Source: Marsupella aquatica (Eukaryota; Marchantiophyta). Taken from it: a stretch of DNA of 64,000 bases. Location: the NCBI GenBank assembly GCA_973895155.1, contig OZ316896.1, positions 7,192,001 through 7,256,000 on the forward strand. The letters are read 5' to 3'. A program made the translations under genes and the position numbers. A model generated the notes under the pieces. That model ran no database searches, was not told the DNA's origin, and worked only from the letters and a program-made list of their open reading frames with translations. Within the stretch, counting starts at the first letter, position 1. Each line of letters begins with the position of its first letter. Below are positions 31,732 through 42,862 of the stretch, piece by piece.

Positions 31732-33959
31732 GCTTGAAGGTTGTTTCTTGCGCTACATGCGTTGAGTAACCCGATCAAAGTAACCGTCGGTGGACGATAT
31801 GGAGCATCCTGGTTTCAATGTCGATAACGTTGTGTGGCCCCAGAGGGAAGTGCCAGCGTCGGAGGAGCAGACCGATCAGACGGTCAACTTTAGGTCATCG
31901 ACATCAATTGCAGACACCGAGAGTCGCCTGACCAAGACTTCCGACATAAGGAATCGTCTCTAACTGCCTGCGGACGAGGGTATGAGCTCGGGTGAACGAA
32001 ACATTCCTTGGCTTCCTGATTCTCCTTCGAGGCCATTTCAGGAGAGATTCTCAATTCATTATCCAACTCCCGAACATCCTTCATTGAATGTCTTCTGGGA
32101 TGTGGAAATTCAGTCTGCCAAATTTCTTGGTCGTATCAATTTCTATGATAAAAACCTTCCTGAGTCTTCATTGCGCCCTTCGCGAAGGCTTCCAAGTGCA
32201 CGGTATGTTGCAACTCGAACATTTGGCTTTTGACAAAAGCCAAAACACAAGAAGGCAAGGCTCAACGACGAATGTGAGTCTTCGTTTGATCCGAGATCAT
32301 CCTAGGATCATTGTGGTCATGATCTTGGGTAGCGCCAGGCGCTGCTCATTTCATGGAGGAGAACCACATCCAGTTCGTAGTTTGGAATCGGAGGAGGTGC
32401 ACTTGGTGCTTCGTTTTGGGGTTAGGTTAGGCTTGTGAATGGGTTCTTTCACCGTGGATTACTCCGTTAGAGTGAGGTTGACTACAGTTCGTAGGGCTCA
32501 ACGACGGATTTGGGTCTTTCTCTGATCCGGAATTTTTGAATAGAATTGTGGTTAGACTCTTAGGCCTCCCGAAGATACTTGTTTCGTTGATGCGATCTGT
32601 GATCCGGTGAATAATTTTGAATCGCTGGAGGTGGACTTTAGGCTCCTCATTTTGGAATTTTGTATTGTGCTTCATTAGTAGAAGCGTGTATACACAATGT
32701 TTTCGCTTTAGTAAAAATCATTTTGGCTTGAGTTTTGTTAACTGGTATCATTACATTTTTTCATTTTTGGGTAGCGCCTGGCACTATGATGTTTCATGGT
32801 TGTGTTTCATTACGGTATTCAGTTTTGGGTAGCGCCTGGCACTATGATGTTTTCACGTATGAGTCGATTGCTATGTTTGGGACCCTGGATGATTAAAAGT
32901 GAACATTGCTTTGGATTTAGAGAGTTTTTACCCATTGACTAGCCGGGTTATTCATGGAATATTCTCTTTGCACATGTTATTTTGGGATATATTGTTGATG
33001 TTTTGGTTGAAGTATTTTCCTGTTTCCTTTTTGCTATTTCCTGTTTGGATTTTCCTATTTCCTGGCACGGTGGTGATACCCGTGAAGGCAAGGTGCTAAG
33101 CTGGCAACACACACTAAGGACTTAGACTAGTAGAGGGCTGGTCGGGTCATGGGAAAGGGCCGGACACCCAGACATACTTTGAGTTCTTAGGGCTTGAGTG
33201 AGAGCTTAGCTTGGGCCCAAGGCTAAATAAATGGAGTTTACTTCATGCACAATAGACACTTGGGGCACGAGATACGGCCCGACCCAAGTTAAAAATTGTT
33301 ATTACGTAAAAAAAATGCATTTAAGAATTTTCAAACTGCATGGAAATTTGTTTTTTGGCTGATCAAGGGGGCCAAGCAACGACAGGTTTTGAGGGCCCAG
33401 GCGTGAGCACTGGGTCGGCCCAATCACAACGGGCTAAGTCACTCTGCCTACGGACACCTAACTAGAAAGTTATGGGCATAGTCAATTATGGACATAGCGG
33501 GTTGGGATCCAGGTGGGGGGCCAAAATTTGGGGACCAAAGTAGATCCGAGGGTGGTAGATCTCTAGAAGCATATATGAGAGGACTGGTGTCTCCCTAGGG
33601 ACTAGGGGCAAGCCGAAGTTGTGAGCCGCAACAGTCGCGTCAATAACTAAGGGGAAACATCAAATAAAAATGACGATAACTTCCCAACGGGAAGTTTGTT
33701 GGAAGACTTCTTGGGTGCGTTGGAAAGCTCTCAAGGAGGACTACATCCTCTTGAGCTCAATTGGGTCTAGGGGTGCCATAGATTCTTGGGGTTTGCAGGG
33801 GCTATCTCGCCCTCTAGCCAAATCTTGCCGAAATAGCAGCCAAGCCGCGTTTGTTTCCCAAGAGAGCTTGCATTGGGGAGACAAGGCCAAGTAGGCATGG
33901 AGGTTAAGTTCTAAGTGTACTTGGCCCTAGGCTATCAACTGAGTCAACATCATGAGTTG
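31732..33959. other. Low-copy region without a firm gene
   Basis: No transposon protein was recognised. It holds a possible gene fragment at 31799-32233 and two degenerate repeats. A roughly 170-bp unit at about 32261-32420 recurs at 32485-32660 (GGCTCAACGACG...GATCCG). A motif TTTTGGGTAGCGCCTGGCACTATGATG occurs at 32767 and 32822, with a relative at 32327. From about 33100 the sequence is noncoding, with no recognised match elsewhere in the window. Confidence 0.4.
31799..32233 (+). pseudogene. Possible protein fragment of unknown family
   Basis: One frame of 145 codons with a single stop at 31961-31963. The first part (MEHPGFNVDNVVWPQREVPA...) is acidic. The second (from 31982, MSSGERNIPWLPDSPSRPF...) contains YPTPEHPSLNVFWDV and a basic C-terminus. 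Residue composition looks protein-like, but I recognise no family and see no splice signals that settle it. It starts 67 bp after the A3 LTR and could be host sequence into which A3 inserted. Confidence 0.25.
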
Positions 33960-34060
33960 GTTGTTAGAGCCGAGATCCTTTTGGTCCCGACATGCTAGGA
34001 CAAGCTTGGGACAAGCTTTAGGACAAGCTACGCTATTTGGGGCATGGCAATTGGTTGGTG

Positions 34061-35985
34061 TGTCAAACACTTGTCAAGGAGCTTAAGCGGCTTTTCTCCC
34101 CAAAAGACTACCTAATATCTGCTCCATATCATACCAGGGTCACAAAGGATTGACAAAACTTCTGAAATGTGCCTACAATGACTAATCACTCCATACATAA
34201 GTAGTTTCAACTCTCCACTTCTAGAGAGGTAGTCCCCTTGACTACTTTTGTACTCACACCCTTCCCCTCTCCTCTACTCCAAGGATCAGCAAGGGGGATC
34301 TCCGCTCCAAGCTGTCACCTTAGAGTAGATTCTCACACAAACACCCAAGAACCAAAGTACTTTCCTCTTCAAGCTTAAGTCTCCTCAAGACCCTCAAAGT
34401 AGTGTTACCCCTCAACCTTGCCCCCTGGCCTTGGTTTGGGTCCACACATCCCCTTTGAGATCTAGAGAAGGCTCCTCTATCTAAGGACTCTTCCTCTTGT
34501 TCTTACTTCTTGTTAACACCACACACCAAGCAAAGTACTTTCCACCCTCAAGCTATAATCCTTTCTAAGTCTCAAAGTAGTGCTCTACCTTAACCTTGCC
34601 TCCTTGGCCTTGGTTTTGTACTAGCACATCCCCTTTGAGCTTAGACCAAGATTACACCATAGCATGGACTCTTCTCTTGCTCTCATACACTTCAAATGCA
34701 CTCACACTTAATGGTCACATGAAGATTGACAAGTCTCCTTTTATTGTATCACCTTTACAATAAAAGTTCACTACACATTCTCCACACTAAGCATGGACCA
34801 CCTCTCCTTTCTCAAGCTTAGCCCTACCTTGGCAAGGTAGAGATTCCACTTAAGAGATGAGACTCCCGGTCCCTAACAAATGAAAACTTCCTCCTTATAT
34901 ACTATTCTCCTTCCACACCACACCAAGGTAGCCCACCAAGGACCAAGGACCAAGGACCAAAGTAGAGGACCAAAGTAGCCCACCAAGGACCAAGGACCAA
35001 AGTAGCCCACCAAGGACCAAGGACTAAAGTAGAGGACCAAGGACCAAAGTCCAATCACCAAAGTCCTACTAACTACCAAAGTCACACTACAACAAAAGTC
35101 CAACTAACTACCACTCCCACTCAAGCTCCTTCACCTTGTGATTGCCTGGTCTATTCAACCATCTCCTAGCCGCCCTTGTGCTTGACTTATTCCTGCCTTG
35201 TGGTAGCCTCGTCGAAGCGTTTTTACACTTAGTCGGATTTCGTTATTGGGGAAAAACTATAATTCCCCGGCCCATATTGTACCCACCGCCAAAAATCACC
35301 CATAAGGCCAAAAGGACTTTTGAGTAGATCCATAGATTTTCTTGACATAGGGCTATGTCCTGGTTTACTAAGATCTAAACAAAACCCTATAACCAATTTT
35401 CTAAAATTAGGTAAAGAGGGTTAATTCTTATGTTTTCCAAAATTCTTCTCAACTTTGAGATGCTCCCAAAAAGTAACCAAAGGTAACCAAGTTCTCCCAC
35501 AAGTTTCCAGGGATAGAGTGGACCATATTTAACCTATTTTGAAACTTGGAACCCCTACATTTTTCCATCAGCTATTTTTCCCGAGACCCGCTATTTGGTA
35601 ACTTTAAGTTTTGCCAAAATACTTACAACTCCTAGGTTAAGACCCCACTTGACTTTGTGACTTTTATGTGTGGTCTAGGGACTACCTAGCACCTATAGGG
35701 TGAGTCTTAGCAAAACTTATCACTCAAAAGTATCGGTCATGCCTTCAGCCCGACTTGCCGACTACCGTAACTTTTTTCCGCCCTTACCAAATAACTTACT
35801 CAACTCTTGATACTTCTTAGAGAAACATGTCCTCTCCCTCAATTTATTTCCCTACTCTACTTCCCTAGTTATTAAGTTATCTTAAACCTAACAACTCCGC
35901 TAATCACTAAACTATGTAATTACTACTCCTTGAAAGCAAAAAACTGACGCATTTCTTACTCAAGCCTCCCTTGAGCCATTCCACA
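34061..35985 (+). repeat. Family D solo-type LTR, copy D1
   Basis: 1,925 bp, starting TGTCAAACACTTG and ending GAGCCATTCCACA, with a perfect 5-bp duplication TGGTG at 34056-34060 and 35986-35990. The intact site is seen in the right arm of the F repeat. It has a TATA-like TTATATACTA at 34895-34904. No protein-coding internal region follows, so it is a solo LTR. It lacks about 500 bp present in D3. Confidence 0.8.
34925..35075. repeat. Minisatellite inside D1 LTR
   Basis: Short tandem array of CCAAGGA / CCAAAGTAG units (for example CACCAAGGACCAAGGACC) covering about 150 bp. It is absent at the matching place in D2 and D3, which instead carry ACCTGGGGTCCAACTA-type sequence. It is a local expansion after the TATA region. 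Confidence 0.75.
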
Positions 35986-36385
35986 TGGTGATGGATAGGT
36001 ACAAGGGGGAACCCGGGCTGCACCCAAAGAGGGGCTATTCTGGATGAACTGTGGGTGTCGGCTCTGGTTCTGACTTATGGCAACTGGAAGACCTATCGCT
36101 GACCTACTTACTAATGTCTGTTGAACTTGAGTTAGGATGCTAGACTTTGGGAGATCTAGTTCCTATTGTGTTACTTAACGGAGTACGTGGTTGCTTGTGC
36201 AGACAGTGCAGACCATTGAGCGACAATTGTGTTAGGAAGAAAGTGTGGCTTTGTATGGGAGTGGCCGTTGAGGGTGCAAGGAGCATCAAGTTGCTTGCTC
36301 ATGGAGTTCCGTGGAGCATTTGGGCACCAAGGGCACTTAGGCATGGGTGTTGGGATTGGTGAGGGCGCTGGGTAGCAAGGTCCAC

Positions 36386-37979
36386 CACTCACTAGAAAAA
36401 ATTGTCATGTTTTAAATTATTTTGGAAACTGTGACTTTTAATGACACGTTTTCAGATTGTCTGTTTTGCTAGTAACATCAACCCTGGTCTAAGCCTTTGT
36501 GTTTTTCCCCGCCCATACAAAGGCAGTAATATTCTTTTGCAAGCTATCTAGTGTCCCAAGCTGCCCAACCCAAACGGTAACTAAGAGAGAACTACAAAGT
36601 GCTCAAAACCAGGTGATTGGCCACTATGACCCGGACGATCACGTGGTGCATCCCATGGCTCTCGAAACCCAAGAACCTCCCCTGAACAAGCCGATTCCCA
36701 CTGGTTTTGCTCTTTCCAAGGCCGGTTCCATGGCTTATCGACATGGGACGCTGCTAATTTGCTTTACTAACTTTTTACCCACATATACTGGATAGATCCT
36801 TCATTGGGTCATGAGATATGTAGCCGGCCTGCTCAATCCCTTGACTCTATCTTCGATGTGTTCTTCAAATCAGAGCTTTAAATCCAACAACGTCCACCAT
36901 TTTTCTTCTCATTTATTCAAGCTTCTCTTTCAGTCTCTCCTCTATTTTGCGCTACTCCTTTCTTTGAGTCCTCTGCACATTCCATCACTCTCCAATAATT
37001 TTCTTTCTCGGTCCACTCTTCCTCACATCCACATTTAACACTGCGCAATACATTGCTCCTCTTTTCCCTCTTTCCAACCAAGAACCTTTTAAACACCTTT
37101 GCCTTTCACACTTTTGCACTCCTGATTGATTCACTTCAACAAAAAATTTCCACACTTCATCAACCTTGACACAGCAAAAACACCTCAATGCCACTAGGAT
37201 CCATCCTCGGACCTTTGCCCCATGCTTCCTTTGCCCTGCACAATTCAATTCTCCACATCAAAACGTTCTATCATCTTCCTTAAAACAACACCCAAAAACT
37301 CAGTCTCCCCTCTTCTCTGTAACCTCTGATCTTTTTCCTCACCTTAACCACATCGACCATTTCCTAGGAATTCTCAATCCCTCTTTTCAATTCCCCATAG
37401 CCCTTCTATATCTCAACACCCAAATTCCTTCATAATTTTCTCAGTTTCTCAACGCCCTACCAATTCTAACTTTCAAAGCTCTCATTGACATCGAGCTCGC
37501 ATCCATAGATTTCTTCTCCTCTTAACTCTATCAATGCACCCCATCCACCTGAAACCACCATAGCCTTTTTCTTTTTCTTTCGCCTGCCTCATCCAAAAAA
37601 TAAAATTCCCCCAACATTCACCACCAAGACCACATGCCACGTTTGACCATTTGTCTCCCTCAATCTTTATAACGCCCCGGCCTTCTCTCTTCCATTCCTA
37701 TTTCTCCAAAATATTTGCTCCACACTCCCATGTGACACTTCACTTTTGCACTTAACTTTTTCCCGGTCATGAGTCTCCTTCGCCCTACACAGTGGTTATT
37801 CTTGCCTCTTCCATAGCACACCAGGAAAAAATCTCTTCACTCACACTTCCACAATGTTTGTCCACTCTACAGAAGCACACCAACTTACTCATTTTTAGTT
37901 GATTCTTGTTGAAGCACACTCACCTCTGTTCACCGATCTCCCTCACATCACACAAAAAACATTCTCCACCAATTAACAT
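36386..37979. other. Loop between the F inverted repeat arms
   Basis: About 1.6 kb, mostly pyrimidine-rich on the plus strand (36850-37980). It includes one family A LTR fragment. Short open frames are present but none looks like a known protein. I see no gene. Confidence 0.4.
36642..36835 (-). repeat. Family A LTR fragment (3' end)
   Basis: About 190 bp matching the last part of the family A LTR in inverted orientation (TGGTGCATCCCATGGCTC ... GTAGCCGGCCTG), with more divergence than the other copies. No PBS or gag adjoins it. Confidence 0.7.
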
Positions 37980-38490
37980 CAGTGGTGGACCTTGCCACCC
38001 AGCGCCCTCACCAATCCCAGCACCCACGCCTAAGTGCCCCTGGTGCCCGAACGCCTTCATGAAATACCTCAAGCAAGCAACCTAGTGCCCCTTGCACCAC
38101 CAGCGGCCCCTCCCATACAAAGCCACATTTGCTCTCTAATGCGACCGCTACTCAACGATCCTCACTATCTGCACAAGCAACCAAGCATCTCGGTAAGTAA
38201 CCCTTCAGGATCTAGATCTCCCGAGTCTAGCATCCTAACTCAAGCTCAACAAACATTGGTAAGTAGGTTAGCAATAGGTCCTCCCGATGCCATAAGCCGG
38301 AACCAAAACCGACGCCCACTATTTGTCTAGAATAGCTCCTTCCTTGGGCGTAGCCCGGGTTCCCCCTCGTACCTATCCATCACCAACTGACCGCCCTGCC
38401 CCCAGGACATGCTCATGGCCCAAATAGCATAGCTTGTCCTAAAGCTTGTCCGGGAGCTTGTCCCAACACGCCGGGACCAGAACGGCCCCG
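37980..38490 (-). repeat. Right arm of long inverted repeat F
   Basis: Inverted match to 35986-36385 and 33960-34060. It shows the uninterrupted D1 target (CAACTGGTG-type junction, read on the minus strand as TTGGTGATGGATAGG). Confidence 0.6.
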
Positions 38491-38530
38491 ACTTTAGCAA
38501 CTAACTCCCGGTTCTCACCCCACTGATGGC

Positions 38531-39168
38531 CTAGGGACCAAGTGCCCCCTCTCTAGGGACCAAGCCTGAGACATCTACAAAGACATGGAAATCCTTGTTC
38601 CAGTCTAGTGCTATCATGACTGGGGCCTCTACTAACATTTGCTTTAATTCCACCACAGCTGTTACTCGTTCTCGTGTGGGTTCAAAGTCTGCACCTGCCT
38701 TGAGCATGTTGGTTAATGGTAAAGCTAGCTTGGCAAAATCCTTGATGAACCGGCAATAATAGCCAATGCACCCCAAGAAGGATCTCACATCCTTTAAGTT
38801 CTTAGGTTGCATAATATCTAGCCATACTGCTAGCTTACCCTTGTCAATCTCAATGCCCTTCTTAGATACCTTGTGACCTAGCAGCACACCTTCTGTTACT
38901 CCAAAGAAACATTTATCTGGGTGTAACTTGAGACCTACCTCTCTCATCTCATGAAGGTCTTCCTTAGGTATTTAGCACGTTTCGATGCCTTCCCAAATAC
39001 TGCAAAGTCATCAATGAAGATTTCCATGAACTTTCTCAAGTAGTCATGGAAAATGTTCACCATTAGTCGTTGGAACATAGCTGGTGCATTACAGAGTCCA
39101 AACGGCATACGATTGAAGACATAGATCCCCCATTCCGTGATGAAGGCCGTCTTGATTTGGTCCTCCTA
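38531..39168 (-). pseudogene. Family A RT/RNase H fragment, downstream half of copy A4
   Basis: Read right to left from GGACCAAATCAAGACGGCC: MPFGLCNAPAM, FIDDFAVF, CREVGLKLHPDKCFFG, FLGCIGYYCRFIKDFAKL, then early RNase H (HVFVDVSG) where it breaks at about 38560. It continues exactly from the RT half that ends at 45606, with the 6.4-kb D3+C2 insertion between. A one-base difference splits the frame near 38950. Confidence 0.8.
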
Positions 39169-40117
39169 TGTGGAATGGCTCGATATAGGTTTATGTAAGA
39201 AACTTGTCATTTTTTTGCTTTTTGTCACGTCGTCAGCCTTGGCCTTACTCCGGGCTTCGGCTTAAATAGGCACATCCTTTGTCAAAATGAGGTTTCGGGC
39301 AGGGAGGGAGGCACGGAATGCACCCAACTTACATAAAATAGCGCTAAGTGCGCCTATCGTCATATACGGACACCTCCTAGGTATGATTTGTGTTCCGCCA
39401 CTGGAACGTACCTCAATCGATAGCAGGATTGACCCTGGCTTAAGGGCTTCTAAGCCTTCGTATTGTCCGCCTTTGATCCGGATTTTGGTGGTATGGGTGC
39501 TCAACCCGGGCTCGCAACCACGTACACGCAAGCTGCACCCGTGCGCTACTTGGGTAGTGCGTTCGGCCAAGCGTTGGCACCTATACACGAGATTCACACA
39601 CATACATACGCACAAGCATAAAATCTCAAGTTATACAAAGGAAATAACGGGAAGGGATTTTACTCCATAAGAGACATATGCGTACACTTAGTTGACCCGA
39701 ATGCTCTGGAGTGAACAGGTCCGAGGCCGATGGTGTACACTACAATGGAGCCCGGCTCTGCACTCGCCCAACGAGCTTAGTCTTACACCCTCCCCTTGGT
39801 ACTCTTCCACTCCCAGAGGTCGGGACTCCCCGCACATACCGCGAATGTCCGATACTGAGACTAAAAAAACCCCCTGCCTCTACCGAGGGGTGCACTAAAT
39901 ACTAAGGGCCGAGGAACGGAGTGTCCTCCCACCCGAATATTTGCTAACGTAGGTCCTAACTAATTTGACTGTCAGGCCAAAAAACGGCTATGTCTTATTA
40001 GAAGATCCTAACCTACACAGGCTGGACAGCATGGCGGTGCTGCTCTAACTAGGGCAGGTTCCTGTCCCCATAGCCCGATTTAGCTATTCCTAACCCTTTT
40101 CTATTCCTACTCCGCCG

Positions 40118-42754
40118 CTAATGCCTGGCACGCTTGTAAGAGCCGCCTGAGTGGGAGCGGCCATCCCGCTGCTTATGAAGTCTATCGTTGTCCGCCTTGA
40201 GGAGCTGGACCTGGTCCAGCAGAGATTCGTTCTCTCGCTTTGCCGCATCCGTCTCCTCCGCTGCCTCTTGGCATGCCTCCTCCAGCTGCTGGGCATCGCT
40301 CGTCAGCTTGCCCGCCAGCTGGTCCTGCTTCTCGGCTTCGGTTTGGAGCCGCGCCACTTCGGCCTGTAGTGTGGCTATCTCCGCAGTGTCTTGATGGGCC
40401 CGTTCTTCGGCCTCCTCCAGGTCTTTCTGCCAGATGACAATTTGATTCTTCAAACTGTCAATCTGGTTCCGGAGTCGTGCAATCTTGGCCTCGTTCCTAG
40501 CTTTGGCCTGTTCGGCTAGGGCGGTAAGGGCGTGCGCCTTTGCTAACAACTCATCGGCGGCTGCAACTTTGGGTCGTAGTTGCAGAAGCTCAGCCTCTTG
40601 AGCCGCAACTTTGTTCTTTAAGTATACGGACTCCACCCGGTACCGCTCTATCCTCTGAAGGGCCTCTGACTGGGCCCGACCTGCCTTTACTGCGGCAACC
40701 AACTCCTGATTGAAGAAACAGGCTACCTTCCGGGCCATGAACTCCTCGGTATCCCGGGCAATTTGATGAGAGAAATCTCCCAGAAGCCCGTTCAGAAATG
40801 TACCCGGTACGAAGAGTTCCGGGTGGTCCAGGTTGTGCCTGTCCGGAGTTGGGCACGGGCAGACGTCAACACGCGCGGGGGCCGGGGCAGTGACATCCAG
40901 CCCTGGGGATGTAGTGTTGGAAGGGGTTGGAGTGTCCTCTTGCAGCAATGTCCAGTTCTCCAGAATAGCCACCGGTGGGTCTTTGGGAGATCCGGGCTCG
41001 AGTAAGGCCTCCGCTATACCTACTTCTGTACTTGGCCCGACCTGTTGGATTGCATCTACGGTTGCGATAACCGACCCATCCGGTACCTCCTCGGTCACAA
41101 CTACAGCTACTTGTGGAGGTGGGGTGGGTGAAGTCTGCGTGTCCGCTGGACTTCGGGCCTCGGGTTGGGGCCATCTCTCCAAGGCCGGGAAAACCCACCT
41201 AGCTGGGACCAGCTTCATAACGTTGACACGGGGAAGGGTTCATCGATCAAACCGAGCGTACCACTTGAGAATGATCTCGATGTGGCTAGCGAAATACGCC
41301 TTCCCGCCAATGTATAGCGTCTTTCTTTGCCGCTCCATCTCTTCATGGAATTTTTTAGCAAAGTACGACGCCCACTTCCTAGGTCGATAGTTCTCGACCT
41401 GGATAACCTGGGCAGTGGAGATCTCCCCTCGGGGTTCCATCATGTGGAGGGCGTACCTTTGGAACTCCAATCGCTCAGCTATCTCGGGGATGAGGCAGGT
41501 CCTCATCACGAACCTGTTGTCCACTACTCCCTCTGAGGGAAAACTCGAGGATTGGTACTTGGCTCCCTTGCCCCCGGGAGCCCGTGATTCAACTCGATGG
41601 TCACCTTCGGGTAACCCGAAAATCATCTTGAGCCGTTCTTCTGTGAGGGACATATTCCTTCCCCGCAGCCGAGTATGTTGATGTGCGTCATCATAATTCT
41701 TGACGAATTCCGTCATGTCCTCCCCGTAGTACCTGCAAGTGTTCCAGGGGAGAGAGGCGAGGTGCTCGAATCCCTGAGTCTTCAGGTACACCGCATATTT
41801 GGGATGGAGGATGTTTTTATGCACGTTTTCCCCCATGCGGTGCATTGTCACTTTGGCCGCGGCTACCGTGGCCAATGGTAACCCGGATGCAGCGGCGGGT
41901 TCCTTCCTCTTCTTCCCCCGTGACTGGCTCGGGGAGGGTGACACCTCCCCATCCTCTCGATCGGGCATAGGTAGTGCTACCGCCGTTAGTATTGGGCCCG
42001 GGGCGGCCACAGTCACCGTGTTGTCTGCTGGAGCCGCTCCTTGGGTCCGAGCATGGGGAGGGGACAATGTAGTGTCGGCCCCCTGAGTGTTTGCTCCTCT
42101 GGGCCGCCTGAGCAAGGGTGGGGTAGCCTCGTCGTCGTCGCTAAGGTCCACAACGTTGATGACGGAGCGTACTTGTACTGGCGGGGCGATTGGCGGTGGG
42201 GGTTGGCTAGGCTGAGGCTGAGACTGAAGCTGAGCCTGAGTCTGCATTGGTGCGGGTACGGGTATGGGGTTGACTGGGCCGGCGCCGGCGGTTGAGGGTC
42301 TAGTTCCCATGAAGCTCTGCAGGTGCTGGTAGAAGTTCTCTCAAGCAAGTGCAGACGGCCTTGTTGAACGGGTAGTGCTGGACTCGCTATTGATGATAGC
42401 CCGAACCTGAGCAGGGATGTGGTCGAAGTGATGTCGTTGCAAGTCGATCGTACCCGGGATATTGAAGACCTGGTCCGAAAACCGAAGCAATGCTTCCCAG
42501 AAACCGATATATTTGTCTCCATTGAAGAAGTACCCAGATACCTCTGGTGGTCGGTAAAGCTCGCTCTGAGACGGGTAGTCAAAGTTAAGGATATAGTGGT
42601 GTCATCCTGCTAGGCGGATGGCTCTCTCGTACTCGTGTTTGATTTCGTATCAGCGCGGGTTGGCGTGTTTCAATGAGTCGGCCAAGTGTCTTCCGGTAGA
42701 TAGGAACTGCGTCTAGAATCGAATGGCCGAACTGGAGAGGATCATGTGCGACAT
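40118..42754 (-). pseudogene. Family C ORF3-like protein (copy C2), one frame with nonsense codons
   Basis: Reads from the ATG at 42754 to the stop at 40118 without an obvious frameshift. It is interrupted by several stops in the first 145 codons (TAG, TGA, TGA, TGA between about 42712 and 42340) and by TGA at 41240-41242, where C1 has CGA. The longest stretch (42310-41243) gives the linker with DLSDDDEATP and the globular domain (MTEFVKNYDDAHQHTR, LKMIFGLPEGD, DNRFVMRTC). The second (41218-40118) gives the Pro-rich linker and the coiled coil ending SYKRARH. Domain order is the same as C1. Confidence 0.75.
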
Positions 42755-42855
42755 TCAGAGGAGATAGCAGTGGTGACTAAGAGCGAACGAGAGAGCTGGG
42801 GTCGAAGCTGGCGCGTGGACTGATGGACTGGTGCACTACAAAGGGTCGGCTCCCT

Positions 42856-42862
42856 TTTTATA
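42856..42862 (-). promoter_or_regulatory. TATA box of family C unit (C2)
   Basis: Minus-strand TATAAAA in AAGTATAAAAAGGGAGCC, about 100 bp upstream of the ORF start at 42754, aligned with the C1 element. Confidence 0.6.

Larger units (their letters stand above)
33960..36385 (+). repeat. Left arm of long inverted repeat F (interrupted by D1)
   Basis: Two blocks match the right arm in inverted orientation. About 33960-34060 (CTAGGACAAGCTTGGGACAAG...) pairs with 38400-38490. 35986-36385 (GATGGATAGGTACAAGGGGG... to CCAGCGCC-type sequence) pairs with 37980-38391. The D1 LTR splits the arm. No coding capacity was recognised. Confidence 0.6.

Noticed and set aside
34925-35075. CRISPR-like array
   Set aside because: Tandem units have no unique spacers, and the context is a plant LTR.
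35986-36010. PBS after the D1 LTR
   Set aside because: The first five bases are the target duplication TGGTG, and the rest continues the F repeat arm, so D1 is a solo LTR.
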